A stretch of 64,000 bases of DNA from CBDDHT01 sp965227905 (GCA_965227905.1 OZ245780.1:3410001-3474000); one strand, 5' to 3'. Positions 39,810-47,827 are shown, counted from the stretch's first letter. Translations and numbers: made by a program. The notes: generated by a model not told the origin, from the letters alone.

Positions 39810-39853
39810 CTACGCATTTTGCGTTGACATGCGCTACGCAATCTGCGTAGTAT
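39810..39853 (+). promoter_or_regulatory. Rightward early promoter PR with operators OR1 and OR2
   Basis: -35 TTGACA (39824-39829), 18-base spacer, -10 TAGTAT (39848-39853). OR1 at 39834-39850 (CTACGCA-ATC-TGCGTAG, perfect) lies in the spacer; OR2 at 39810-39826 (CTACGCA-TTT-TGCGTTG) lies just upstream of the -35 and overlaps it. A weaker third copy may sit at 39759-39775. The layout mirrors PL. Confidence 0.65.
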
Positions 39854-39888
39854 TGAAGCCATCAAACGTCACCGGCAGGAGATGAAAG

Positions 39889-40086
39889 ATGGCAGCAACT
39901 TCAGAGAACATCGTCTACCTCGCACCCCGAGATAGGCAGCCTGAACCCTCCTCGGTGGACTCTCGCATCCTCGATATCCAGCGGCAGATCACCGCTCTGA
40001 TGGTCGACGAAGGAACGTCGGTCGAGGCCTTCACCGCTCTCAGCCAGATCGTTTCCGCCCTCGGCGACGTGAAGCTGGATAAGTAG
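39889..40086 (+). CDS. Small hypothetical protein, first gene of the right operon
   Basis: 65 residues, AGGAGA nine bases upstream of the ATG. Opening MAATSENIVYLAPRDRQPEP is disordered and the rest helical (LDIQRQITALMVDEGTSVEA). No family. Its place as first gene behind PR suggests a control function, such as an antitermination or anti-repressor factor; nothing in the sequence proves it. Confidence 0.6.
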   Translation: MAATSENIVYLAPRDRQPEPSSVDSRILDIQRQITALMVDEGTSVEAFTALSQIVSALGDVKLDK

Positions 40087-40100
40087 GGAGGGCTGAGGGA

Positions 40101-40532
40101 ATGCATAGCGCACTCGACATTCACCACACTGACGCACGTCTATCGGGCCGGAAAGCCATCTATTCACTCGGCTCCGAAGCGTATGTGGTTTTCCAGGAAG
40201 ATGATGGAAAACTCGTCCCGACCGATGCCACGCCACTGACTATTTCGCGGGATGATCTCGTTACGGAGATCATCGGCGGGCATCACGAGCATGCCGAGAT
40301 GATCCTTCGTATTGATGGTGGTCGGGGTGATATCGGTGGCTTCTGCTACGACTACACGGAAGCAATTGCCGAGCAGGTTTTTCGGAAGCTGGGCTATCCC
40401 TACACGGTGCCCAATGGACTCCCCGAGTTTGTCCATAGGTATGTCGCTCGGGGGCTGGATCTTGCCGAAGAGCAGGCCAACGAAGATCGATATGAAGCCC
40501 GCCACCGTGCCTCCATTGGAGGGCGCGGCTGA
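40101..40532 (+). CDS. Hypothetical early phage protein
   Basis: 143 residues, mixed alpha/beta, acidic. Segments such as SLGSEAYVVFQEDDGKLVPT and DGGRGDIGGFCYDYTEAIAE do not match a family I know. It follows the first gene by 14 bases and its stop overlaps the next start by one base. Confidence 0.6.
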   Translation: MHSALDIHHTDARLSGRKAIYSLGSEAYVVFQEDDGKLVPTDATPLTISRDDLVTEIIGGHHEHAEMILRIDGGRGDIGGFCYDYTEAIAEQVFRKLGYPYTVPNGLPEFVHRYVARGLDLAEEQANEDRYEARHRASIGGRG

Positions 40533-40936
40533 TGTCAGACAAGACCCTCATAGACAAAGAGAAGCTTGCGGTTCTGGTCGAGCTGAGAGAGTCGCTGAGC
40601 AAGGCATCGGAGATGTCGCTTCCAAAGGTCGTCGATACGGCTCGAAGCGTCCTGCACTTTCTTCCTCACCTGATCGAGACGGCAGAACGGGCACACGAAC
40701 TCAATGACGGGTTGGATGACGCTCACAACAAGATCGCGGCGCTCGGAGGCGCTGTCTGGGGCGAAGACGCATATGGCAAGGGTGTCAACGATACCGTGGG
40801 TCATGCCCTTGAGATCCTGGAGTCCGTAGGCGCCTCGGACCCCATGCCTCGGATCATCTCTCTCGAAAACGAAAACAAGCGCTTGAAAGCTGAATTGGCG
40901 GAACGTGGGCGTGGAGCCCTGGAGGCTGCGGAATAA
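40532..40936 (+). CDS. Hypothetical early phage protein, helical
   Basis: 134 residues, charged and helical throughout (ELRESLSKASEMSLPKVVDT, later EIRVLESV-like coil and ENENKRLKAELAERGR at the end). A C-terminal coiled coil may pair subunits. It overlaps the next gene's ATG by one base. Unknown function. Confidence 0.6.
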   Translation: MSDKTLIDKEKLAVLVELRESLSKASEMSLPKVVDTARSVLHFLPHLIETAERAHELNDGLDDAHNKIAALGGAVWGEDAYGKGVNDTVGHALEILESVGASDPMPRIISLENENKRLKAELAERGRGALEAAE

Positions 40937-41667
40937 TGGGTATTGATGCAGAAATGTTTGCCCGCATCAAAGGGCGGGAAAACTGGCTTCCAGAAGCAGA
41001 TGAACTGTCGACCGCTTACGACTTGGCGTCGACATTGGGGCATCAGAATTTCTTTATCACCATTGGGCTTTTCAAAAACAGCTCCGATCATGGTCACCAT
41101 GCACTATCGATCGTAAAGCCTCTCAAAGACGCTCAGGAGGCTGAGGACTATTGTCTTGATCGGTCGCTCGTCGGAAAAGTCCTTTGGACCCAGGACGGCG
41201 ATCCGATCATTGCTCAAGATGATGAGCAGTTCGTTCAGGTTCACCTCTATACCCGCTACTACGGCGAAGACTACGCACGTGGCAATTGGCCAATAATCCG
41301 GGCTTCGGCTGAATGGCTGGAGAAGCGCTTTCCAGACTGTGAAGTCTGGTACGGCGGCGACAGCAGCGGCGTCTGCGCTGCACCGTTTACACGCGGGCGC
41401 CGTGACCAGATCAATGACTTTTATCTGGGCGACGGTGGGCGGTCTTACTACCGCCGTGATGGCTTCAACTTTACTGGCCATGCCGCGCCGACCTGCCCTG
41501 TTTGCGCCGTCCCGATGTTCAGCAGTGGCGGCGGCCGAGGCACAGAATTCTGGAACTGCGATGGTTGCGGAAAGAAGGCCCACACGACGACCGCGGGTGT
41601 CCGATGGTTGCAGCGCCACACCGATCATTTCGACCGCAAATACGAAGACGCGGAGGCAGCGGAATGA
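40936..41667 (+). CDS. Hypothetical protein with C-terminal zinc ribbon
   Basis: 243 residues. The last 70 residues contain CPVCAVPMF and FWNCDGCGKKAHT, a four-Cys zinc ribbon like those of DNA- or RNA-binding proteins. The front part (about 1-150) is a mixed domain with an YTRYYGEDYARGNWPIIRA segment common in phage hypothetical proteins. No catalytic motif known. Confidence 0.6.
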   Translation: MGIDAEMFARIKGRENWLPEADELSTAYDLASTLGHQNFFITIGLFKNSSDHGHHALSIVKPLKDAQEAEDYCLDRSLVGKVLWTQDGDPIIAQDDEQFVQVHLYTRYYGEDYARGNWPIIRASAEWLEKRFPDCEVWYGGDSSGVCAAPFTRGRRDQINDFYLGDGGRSYYRRDGFNFTGHAAPTCPVCAVPMFSSGGGRGTEFWNCDGCGKKAHTTTAGVRWLQRHTDHFDRKYEDAEAAE

Positions 41668-41744
41668 GCCCCTACGCTTTCGATTGGCTTCTGTTCACTG
41701 GGTTTCTGGCGATCATCGAAGCCCTCATTCACCTGAATTCCTGA
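41664..41744 (+). CDS. Tiny membrane peptide (26 residues)
   Basis: 26 residues starting in an ATGA overlap with the zinc-ribbon gene. One hydrophobic helix (about residues 5-22, FDWLLFTGFLAIIEALIHL). Too short for most gene finders. Such peptides may affect lysis or membrane state; no proof. Confidence 0.45.
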   Translation: MSPYAFDWLLFTGFLAIIEALIHLNS

Positions 41745-41841
41745 GGGAATGCCCAAGGACCGGGGCCAAGCGGGACCACAACCGACGACCAACACACGAA
41801 AGGGCCTTGAGGAAGAAACTACCTGGAATATTCGGATACAG

Positions 41842-41871
41842 GCTCCCCGACTTTTAGCCGGGTCGGGGAGC
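41842..41871 (+). other. Strong hairpin in the gap before the 151-residue gene
   Basis: GCTCCCCGAC / GTCGGGGAGC, ten perfect pairs around a ten-base loop, in a 192-base stretch (41745-41936) without a convincing gene. May be an attenuator or a leader structure. Confidence 0.5.
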
Positions 41872-41936
41872 ACCCACAGAGGCAACAACCCCGCAAAGTT
41901 CAGGAGTAAGCGCGGCATCAAAATGACAGAGGCACG

Positions 41937-42392
41937 ATGAACGCTAAGACCACGATACAGGCCATACCGAACCAGCTACGCCATTCCGAACTGCCGCCTG
42001 CGCCGCAGCCGGACGAGCCGATGCCCAGCGCTGAGCCTATCCGGCATCTGAAAGCGCAGATGACCCAAAGCTCCCAGGCGATCGAGAAAGCACTGGCCCA
42101 GAAATACGAGCGTAAGGAATTCATCGATCTGATCTTCGAAGACCGGGCCTCTCTCATGGTCCCACTGCCAGAACCAAGATTCTCAACGGATCAAGAAGCC
42201 CTCACCTATCAACTCCAGGCTGCCGCCGAACTCGCCGAGGCCTATCGGTTTGAGCGGGGATACGCGCCGGAAAACAAATTCGCACTGATCGATCGGGCCA
42301 TCCAGAGCGAGGAAGACAACATCCGGGAAATCCGGGGATGGAAGCGCATGATCATCGCCGGGCCCAATCTTATGCAGGGCGGATCGTCATGA
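41937..42392 (+). CDS. Hypothetical early phage protein
   Basis: 151 residues. Pro-rich N-terminus (QLRHSELPPAPQPDEPMPSA), then helical (FIDLIFEDRASLMVPLPEPR, EALTYQLQAAAELAEAYRFE). No family. It ends overlapping the next start in an ATGA. Confidence 0.6.
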   Translation: MNAKTTIQAIPNQLRHSELPPAPQPDEPMPSAEPIRHLKAQMTQSSQAIEKALAQKYERKEFIDLIFEDRASLMVPLPEPRFSTDQEALTYQLQAAAELAEAYRFERGYAPENKFALIDRAIQSEEDNIREIRGWKRMIIAGPNLMQGGSS

Positions 42393-42745
42393 TCGAGGAC
42401 CTTCGGGAAATGAGCATAGATGACCTCACTGAATCAGGATTGATGGACAAGCTTCACGAGGACTCTATGTGCGGGCACCCCGGAAAAGAGTGCACGGCCA
42501 GGATGCTCAAGGAAGTGCTCCCCGCCCTATATCGCGCACTTGAGGAAGAGATAGAGCGAGGCACCGAGATGCCTTTGCTGATCTACAGCACCAAGAGCCT
42601 CACTGCGAGTTTCTTCATGACCGCTATCTCCAATCTCGCACCCGAGCAGGGCATCGGGGAACTCACGCGGATCCTCTTGAAGGACCTTCTTTCGGAACTC
42701 GAAAGTTGCGCTGAATTCGCTGATGAGAGAGCCGAAAAATCATGA
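42389..42745 (+). CDS. Hypothetical early phage protein
   Basis: 118 residues from ATG 42389 in an ATGA overlap with the previous stop. Helical, acidic, with LREMSIDDLTESGLMDKLHE and a Cys-containing CGHPGKECTARML segment. No family. It couples into the small membrane peptide that follows. Confidence 0.6.
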   Translation: MIEDLREMSIDDLTESGLMDKLHEDSMCGHPGKECTARMLKEVLPALYRALEEEIERGTEMPLLIYSTKSLTASFFMTAISNLAPEQGIGELTRILLKDLLSELESCAEFADERAEKS

Positions 42746-42855
42746 CCCCTCATCAAGCCCGCTTCCGCAAAGACCTCATTCTCATTGCCGGGCTGGTGAT
42801 CGGACTCTTGATCGCAACGGCAATCGTTCATCTCGCGTCGAAAGGACTGATCTGA
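42742..42855 (+). CDS. Tiny membrane peptide (37 residues)
   Basis: 37 residues starting in an ATGA overlap, with one transmembrane helix (about residues 12-31, LILIAGLVIGLLIATAIVHL) and a basic N-terminus. Its stop overlaps the ATG of the ERF gene by one base (TGATG). Confidence 0.5.
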   Translation: MTPHQARFRKDLILIAGLVIGLLIATAIVHLASKGLI

Positions 42856-43634
42856 TGGAAACAGCAAAACAGGAACTGGCAACAGTCGATCAAGTCCCTG
42901 CCCCAACTGTTGCGGCCGACAATGTCACCGGCATGGTCGAGATGATCGAGCGGCTCGCAGTGAGCCCGGACGTAGACGTGACCAAACTCGAAAAGCTTGT
43001 CGATCTTCAGATTCGGATGATGGATCGGCGGGCTGAGCAGGCTTTCAACGAGGCGATGAAAGCGGCTCAAGAGGTCATGCCATCTGTTGTTCGGGACGCC
43101 GAAAACGAGCAGACCCACTCGCGATATGCCCGCCTTGAGACTGTCAGCAAGGCGATCAATCCAATTATTACTTCAAATGGTTTCTCAACGTCTTTCGGCA
43201 CCGCTGATAGTCCGCTTCCCGACCACTACCGCGTCACTTGCCTTGTCTCTCACGTTGGCGGCCACTCGCGTGAGTATCAAGCAGACGTTCCGGCTGATCT
43301 AACGGGAATGAAGGGCAACAAGAACAAGACAGCGACGCATGGCTTCGGCTCCACGATGAGCTATGGCCGTCGGTATCTCAAACTCCTGATCTTCGACGTC
43401 TCGCTTACCAACGACGATGACGATGGCAATAAAGCCACAGGCGGCCCGCTGCTTTCGGATGAGCAGGTGATGAACCTGCGCGAGCTTCTCGAAAGCACGG
43501 ACTCAGATGAAGCGAAGTTCCTCGCGTACGCCAAGGTTGAAAGCCTCGAAGATATCTACGCCGACAAATACGACGACGCGGTGAGGATCATCAATGAGGC
43601 CGCGGCAAAGCGCAAAGCGCAGGCCGCATCATGA
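42855..43634 (+). CDS. ERF-family single-strand annealing protein
   Basis: 259 residues from ATG 42855. The ERF core (about 50-180) is visible: DVTKLEKLVDLQIRMMDRRA, FNEAMKAAQEVMPSVVRDAE, RYARLETVSKAINPIITSNG, YQADVPADLTGMKGNKNKTA, HGFGSTMSYGRRYLKLLIFD. These proteins anneal complementary single strands and drive phage recombination and circularisation. It sits directly before a YqaJ-type exonuclease, the common SSAP-exonuclease pair. Confidence 0.85.
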   Translation: METAKQELATVDQVPAPTVAADNVTGMVEMIERLAVSPDVDVTKLEKLVDLQIRMMDRRAEQAFNEAMKAAQEVMPSVVRDAENEQTHSRYARLETVSKAINPIITSNGFSTSFGTADSPLPDHYRVTCLVSHVGGHSREYQADVPADLTGMKGNKNKTATHGFGSTMSYGRRYLKLLIFDVSLTNDDDDGNKATGGPLLSDEQVMNLRELLESTDSDEAKFLAYAKVESLEDIYADKYDDAVRIINEAAAKRKAQAAS

Positions 43635-44254
43635 TGCAGATCATCGAATGCGAACAGGGCTCGGAAGATTGGTTTTCAGCTCGTTCTGGAATTCCGACCA
43701 GCTCCGAATTCGCGACCGTCATGGCAAGTGGAAAAGGCGGTGGGGAGAGCAAGACGCGTCGAACCTACTTGCTGAAACTCGCTGGCGAGATCCTGACCGG
43801 CGAGCCCATGGACAACTACTCGAACCATCATATGGAGCGAGGAAAGGCCATGGAGGACGAGGCGCGCGACCTTTACGCATTCATGGCTGACGTAGAGCCG
43901 CAGCAAGTCGGCTTTATCCGCAACGGGGATGCAGGCAGCAGCCCGGACTCGCTTGTCGGCGGTGACGGTGTCCTGGAGATCAAAACCAAGCTCCCTCACC
44001 TGCTTATCGACGTGATCCTGAGAGATCGGCTGCCACCTGAACACAAGGCCCAATGCCAGGGGCAATTGTGGGTTGCCGAAAGGGAGTGGCTCGACTTCGT
44101 GGCCTACTGGCCAGGCCTCCCCTTGTTCGTCAAACGCATTCACCGAGACGCCGAATACATCGCGAAGATGTCTGAGGCCGTCGATCTATTCAACTCCGAC
44201 TTGCGCAACATGGTTGAGCGTATCCGCGCCTATGGAAGAAAGGAAGCGGCATGA
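43631..44254 (+). CDS. YqaJ/lambda-type exonuclease
   Basis: 207 residues. The restriction-like nuclease core is clear: EQGSEDWFSARSGIPTSSEF at the start, the metal-site motif SPDSLVGGDGVLEIKTK (about 104-121, D...ExK), and HKAQCQGQLWVAEREWLDFV. Such enzymes degrade one strand from a duplex end and hand 3' single strands to the annealing protein just upstream. It overlaps the ERF gene by four bases and the DnaQ-like gene by four bases. Confidence 0.85.
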   Translation: MMQIIECEQGSEDWFSARSGIPTSSEFATVMASGKGGGESKTRRTYLLKLAGEILTGEPMDNYSNHHMERGKAMEDEARDLYAFMADVEPQQVGFIRNGDAGSSPDSLVGGDGVLEIKTKLPHLLIDVILRDRLPPEHKAQCQGQLWVAEREWLDFVAYWPGLPLFVKRIHRDAEYIAKMSEAVDLFNSDLRNMVERIRAYGRKEAA

Positions 44255-44943
44255 TCATCCGCGTCATCGACACAGAGACGACGGGCGTCGATCCGACGGT
44301 CGATAAGATTATCGAGGTCGCTTCGGTTGACCTTCTCACTTGCGACGACGGCACGCTCATTCTCGACGGTCCTTCGATGCGGCAGACGCTGGTGAACCCT
44401 GGGCGGCCGATACCTCCAGAAGCAAGTGCCATCCATCATATTGTTGATGCCGATGTCGCTGATGCTGACGATCTGGAAGCAGCTCTGCAAGAGTATGCTG
44501 GCACAGACATCGTCTATGTCGCGCACAACGCCAAGTTTGATGCAGCCTTTCTTCCGCAAGACTGGACGTGGGCCTGCACCTACAAAGCTGCGCTCCGCAT
44601 TTGGCCTGACGCACCAGGGCACTCCAACCAAGTGCTACGCTACTGGCGTGGGCACATAGAAATCCCGCTGATCGAGAGGCAGACATTCCAGATGCATCGC
44701 GCCCTCCCGGACGCGATGACGACTGCGACAATTCTTATCGACCTACTTCAGTCGGTCACGATCGACGAAATGGTCGAATGGGCTCGCTCCCCGGCGCTTC
44801 TCCCGAAATTCCGCTTTGGCAAACACGCCGGGACACCCCTCGCCGACATCCCTGATGGCTACCTGGAATGGATGCTCCGTCAGGACTTCGACGAGGACGC
44901 CATGCACACCGCCAAAACAGAATTGGAACGGAGGCGATCATGA
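44251..44943 (+). CDS. DEDDh 3'-5' exonuclease (DnaQ/ExoX-like)
   Basis: 230 residues. VIDTETTG (about 5-12, first D-E), VYVAHNAKFDAAFL (about 89-102) and HRALPDA (about 148-154) give the DEDDh active site. The C-terminal FRFGKHAGTPLADIPDGYLE segment resembles the extra domain of ExoX-like phage proteins. It probably proofreads or trims 3' ends during recombination. It overlaps the YqaJ gene in an ATGA. Confidence 0.85.
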   Translation: MIIRVIDTETTGVDPTVDKIIEVASVDLLTCDDGTLILDGPSMRQTLVNPGRPIPPEASAIHHIVDADVADADDLEAALQEYAGTDIVYVAHNAKFDAAFLPQDWTWACTYKAALRIWPDAPGHSNQVLRYWRGHIEIPLIERQTFQMHRALPDAMTTATILIDLLQSVTIDEMVEWARSPALLPKFRFGKHAGTPLADIPDGYLEWMLRQDFDEDAMHTAKTELERRRS

Positions 44944-45470
44944 CAAGCCGTCCGATCATCTTCGAGTGCAAAGACGGCGCCATGGTGCCGATCTGGCGGC
45001 ATGGAAACGCCTTCAATGCGCAGTTCACACCCGGACGGCGCTACACGCTGGCGGAAGTCGAGGAACGATCTCGAAAGAGCCATGATCACTATTTCGCATG
45101 CGTGCATGAAGCTTGGCAGTCTCTGCCGGAGCACATCGCACCTCGGTTCCCAACCGATACGCATTTGCGCAAGTGGGCACTGATCAAGTGCGGCTTCGTC
45201 GATATCACTCCGATCGTCACAGCCAACAATGATGAGGCGATGAAGACAGCAGCATGGGCCCGGGCGGCCGATCGTTATGCGGTCATCGCGATCAACAACA
45301 ACGTGGTGACGATCAGCACAGCGCGCACTCAAAAGGTGAAGCGCGGCAACAATGGCGGCATGGATCCTAAGACCTTTCAGCAAAGCAAGACGGCCGTACT
45401 CGAATTCCTTCGCGAAATGATCGGCGTTGAGGCTGGCGCTCTGGAAGCCAACGCGGGTCAAGCCGCCTGA
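44940..45470 (+). CDS. Conserved hypothetical phage protein, recombination operon
   Basis: 176 residues from ATG 44940 overlapping the exonuclease stop. It has FNAQFTPGRRYTLAEVEERS, HYFACVHEAWQSLPEHIAPR and FPTDTHLRKWALIKCGFVDI, a pattern seen in many alphaproteobacterial phage proteins beside recombination genes, with unknown function. No known nuclease motif. Confidence 0.65.
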   Translation: MTSRPIIFECKDGAMVPIWRHGNAFNAQFTPGRRYTLAEVEERSRKSHDHYFACVHEAWQSLPEHIAPRFPTDTHLRKWALIKCGFVDITPIVTANNDEAMKTAAWARAADRYAVIAINNNVVTISTARTQKVKRGNNGGMDPKTFQQSKTAVLEFLREMIGVEAGALEANAGQAA

Positions 45471-45544
45471 GAATTCCCATGCCGGGAGTAGCCCACCGCG
45501 GTTGGGGCATCAGTCAGCCGCAAGATTACCGATGACTTCGATAG

Positions 45545-45592
45545 CTGCCGGACGGACCGAATAGGCCATAGATCGTCTGGGCCGTCCGGCAG
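45545..45592 (+). terminator. Hairpin before the first HNH gene
   Basis: CTGCCGGACGG / CCGTCCGGCAG, eleven perfect pairs around a 26-base loop, then TGTTTC. It lies between the conserved hypothetical gene's stop and the HNH gene's ribosome site, so it may attenuate the right operon there. Confidence 0.5.
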
Positions 45593-45611
45593 TGTTTCAA
45601 AGGAAGAGCAA

Positions 45612-46016
45612 ATGGCACGCAGCGTCCCAGAGTGGATCGGCAAAACGGATGATCAGAAGGTCCCTCCCCGTGTCCGCTTGCGCGTCTTCAAAGACCACAA
45701 CGGCGTCTGCCACATATCCGGCCGCAAGATCCAACCAGGCGAAGAGTGGGAGCTTGAGCACATCCAGTCACTCGAGTCCGGCGGTGAACATCGTGAATCG
45801 AATATGGCCCCTGCTCTCGTTGAGCCTCACAAGGAAAAGACCGCTCAAGAATCCGGTGTCCGCAAGAAGGTCAACCGGACGCGAAAGAAACATCTCGGCA
45901 TCCGAGATCAAAACCGACGCCCGATCCCCGGATCCAAAAGGTCCGGTTGGGCCAGCAAATACAACCGCAAAACCGGCCGTTTTGAAACTGTTCGAAGGAC
46001 CCAGGATCATGGCTAG
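45612..46016 (+). CDS. HNH endonuclease
   Basis: 134 residues, AAGGA upstream of the ATG. Residues 20-65 have the HNH pattern: DHNGVCHISGRKIQPGEEWE, then LEHIQSLESGGEHRESNMAP (H and N ligands) and HKEKTAQE; only one clear Cys is present, so no zinc knuckle. The end is basic (KKVNRTRKKHLGIRDQNRRP). It probably nicks DNA. It overlaps the next HNH gene by eight bases. Confidence 0.75.
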   Translation: MARSVPEWIGKTDDQKVPPRVRLRVFKDHNGVCHISGRKIQPGEEWELEHIQSLESGGEHRESNMAPALVEPHKEKTAQESGVRKKVNRTRKKHLGIRDQNRRPIPGSKRSGWASKYNRKTGRFETVRRTQDHG

Positions 46017-46464
46017 GATGACGTGTGTCGCCGCTCGGTTGGACGATCGCATTTGGCCAGAACCCAACTCAGGCTGTTTCTTGTGGCTCGGCGCTCACAA
46101 TGGCAAAGGCTACTCCCAAATCAAAATCAGAGGAAAACGCTTCTTCGTTCACAGGCTGGTGTACCAACTGACAAAAGGCGCCATCCCATCAGGCATGGTC
46201 GTGATGCACAAATGCGATAATCCGGCCTGCTGCAATCCAAATCACCTCACAATTGGCACACCGAAGGACAATACGCGTGACGCCGTGCGCAAAGGAAGAA
46301 TGGCATTCGGCCAGCGACACTATCATTCCGTTTTCACGGAAGATGACGTGCGCGAGATACGGCAATCATCAGAACCCACAGCTTCGCTGATGAAAAGATA
46401 TGGCGTGTCCAGAGGGGCAATTGACGGCATACGCGATGGTCGCAATTGGAGGCATGTTCGATGA
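46009..46464 (+). CDS. HNH endonuclease with HTH tail
   Basis: 151 residues from ATG 46009. FVHRLVYQLTKGAIPSGMVV, then MHKCDNPACCNPNHLTIGTP (about 66-85) is the HNH_3 finger, typical of phage and homing enzymes, and DVREIRQSSEPTASLMKRYG VSRGAIDGI forms a DNA-binding end. Second HNH in a row, overlapping the first. Two different HNH types side by side suggest independent arrivals rather than a duplication. Confidence 0.8.
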   Translation: MARMTCVAARLDDRIWPEPNSGCFLWLGAHNGKGYSQIKIRGKRFFVHRLVYQLTKGAIPSGMVVMHKCDNPACCNPNHLTIGTPKDNTRDAVRKGRMAFGQRHYHSVFTEDDVREIRQSSEPTASLMKRYGVSRGAIDGIRDGRNWRHVR

Positions 46465-46610
46465 CCACAAGAAGGTCCTTTCAACGCGAGCCCCAGCTAA
46501 ACGAATGCCAATGCAAAAATCCGGCTCGCAAACACTCCCCTCTCCTCGGTCACTTCTGCGATCGCTGTCTGAGGCCGTGCCCGCCTGACAAAGGCGGCAA
46601 AAAGTCATGA
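46461..46610 (+). CDS. Small Cys-rich protein (zinc-finger-like)
   Basis: 49 residues starting in an ATGA overlap with the HNH gene. Five Cys in the pattern CQC...C..C...C (ECQCKNPARKH, CDRCLRPC) make metal binding likely. Basic and disordered at both ends. Read by eye because it is short. Possibly helps the nuclease; no proof. Confidence 0.5.
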   Translation: MTTRRSFQREPQLNECQCKNPARKHSPLLGHFCDRCLRPCPPDKGGKKS

Positions 46611-46757
46611 CGAATTCCCGCTCACGCAGCCTTTTTGGCGGGATAGGCGCCCATTCTCCTGCCAAGAGTTCTGGGTGCCGAGCCGTCTCCTGTCCTGGGT
46701 CCAGAATTATCTGTGTGGTCCAGGCAGGGGCGGTGTTTTCAGACGCTTGGAGGGATC

Positions 46758-47057
46758 ATGAGTGAGCGCATCAACACGACAATGCCGGACGAACTGCGCG
46801 ATCGCTTCGAGGCGTGGCGGGCGGACCAATACAAGAAGACCGGCCGCATCCCCAGCTTGGCCGACGGTGCCCGGATACTGCTTCACAAAGGCTTGGTCGC
46901 CGAGGGGTTTAAGACAGCGCCGGACAAAAAAGCAGGGAGCGCTGCCGAAAAGGTGTTTCGGAATGAGCGAGAGGGGGAAGCGTTCCGAGACAATATGGTC
47001 AAGGTCGCAGCACTGGCTTTGGCGGCCATAGAAGCCCATGACGCTGGCTACTGTTAA
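46758..47057 (+). CDS. Ribbon-helix-helix-like small DNA-binding protein
   Basis: 99 residues from ATG 46758, with GGAGGG five bases upstream. The start SERINTTMPDELRDRFEAWR, then KTGRIPSLADGARILLHKGL, reads like a beta strand plus two helices of the RHH type. The end is helical and acidic. It may repress part of the right operon. 147 bases without a gene precede it. Confidence 0.6.
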   Translation: MSERINTTMPDELRDRFEAWRADQYKKTGRIPSLADGARILLHKGLVAEGFKTAPDKKAGSAAEKVFRNEREGEAFRDNMVKVAALALAAIEAHDAGYC

Positions 47058-47067
47058 GAGACCAATC

Positions 47068-47109
47068 ATGACAAGGCTCATGACAGAAGAAGAGGCGCGG
47101 AAGCCATGA
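47068..47109 (+). CDS. Very short leader ORF (13 codons)
   Basis: MTRLMTEEEARKP, ending in an ATGA overlap with the next gene. It may only couple translation between the 99-residue and the 69-residue gene. Weak support. Confidence 0.3.
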   Translation: MTRLMTEEEARKP

Positions 47110-47315
47110 AGTGGGAGCGCCAAAACGGTGACGCGATAGCCCATGCCGACACAGGCACCTATGAAATCGAACAAGCAAGTGCAGACCGGTGGTGGGCCTA
47201 CGCAGACGAGAAACCTGTCGGCATCTACGCATCATTTCGTGAGGCCATGAAGCGCTGTGAAGCTGTCGATAATGAGAGGCAAGCGGCCTCCGTAGGGGAT
47301 GCAGGCTATGACTGA
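47106..47315 (+). CDS. Small hypothetical protein
   Basis: 69 residues (MKWERQNGDAIAHADTGTYE..). The middle ASADRWWAYADEKPVGIYAS suggests a small beta fold. Its start overlaps the 13-codon leader in an ATGA and its stop overlaps the next gene. No family. Confidence 0.55.
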   Translation: MKWERQNGDAIAHADTGTYEIEQASADRWWAYADEKPVGIYASFREAMKRCEAVDNERQAASVGDAGYD

Positions 47316-47589
47316 GACCAAGGCACCCCATACCGACATGGAGAGGGTGAAGGCAGCTATCTACGAGAATGCTCGCACGCTTGAGATGTACGATGATGTG
47401 CACACGGCAATTGAGGATGACATGCCTTGGAAGGAAATCCAGGATCTGTGTCTATCCACGAAGAATTTCAGAAATTACCCGTCATGGCTTGGCTACATGA
47501 CGCAGCGCATCATCAACCAGTCTCGCGAAATCGTAGCGCTCCAATACATGATCGACCCAGACCTATCGGAGAACCAGAGCGATGGGTGA
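47308..47589 (+). CDS. Small hypothetical helical protein
   Basis: 93 residues from ATG 47308; ATG 47299 gives three more. Helical and acidic (MERVKAAIYENARTLEMYDD, TQRIINQSREIVALQYMIDP). Overlaps both neighbours by eight bases. No family. Confidence 0.55.
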   Translation: MTETKAPHTDMERVKAAIYENARTLEMYDDVHTAIEDDMPWKEIQDLCLSTKNFRNYPSWLGYMTQRIINQSREIVALQYMIDPDLSENQSDG

Positions 47590-47827
47590 GCTGTCTGAGA
47601 AGCAGAAAAGGCTCATGCAAATGGTGGCCGCATCTACGCATGGTGAAATGGATTGCTACGACGAAAATCTTGACGAGTTCTGCGATGACGAACCGATCGG
47701 TAACGACACCATAAATCAGTGCTTCGACGCCGGCTGGCTAAGACAGCTTTACGACACCAGCAGCGACACCGGGACAGTCCGCATCACAGAAGCCGGTAAG
47801 GCTGCACTGGAGGCAGACAATGGCTGA
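47582..47827 (+). CDS. Small hypothetical protein with winged-helix-like end
   Basis: 81 residues. The second half (TINQCFDAGWLRQLYDTSSD TGTVRITEAGKAAL) has the shape of a small winged helix, like many phage regulatory proteins. Overlaps the next gene by eight bases. Unknown target. Confidence 0.55.
   Translation: MGELSEKQKRLMQMVAASTHGEMDCYDENLDEFCDDEPIGNDTINQCFDAGWLRQLYDTSSDTGTVRITEAGKAALEADNG

Noticed and set aside
39553..39885. 110-residue plus-strand frame over the gap between repressor and PR
   Set aside because: It runs through a perfect terminator, the operators and PR, with no ribosome site at its start.
41749..41940. 63-residue frame after the tiny membrane peptide
   Set aside because: It crosses a ten-pair hairpin, has skewed Thr/Arg/Gly/Asn composition and its GAGGG is too close to the ATG; kept as non-coding with a structure.
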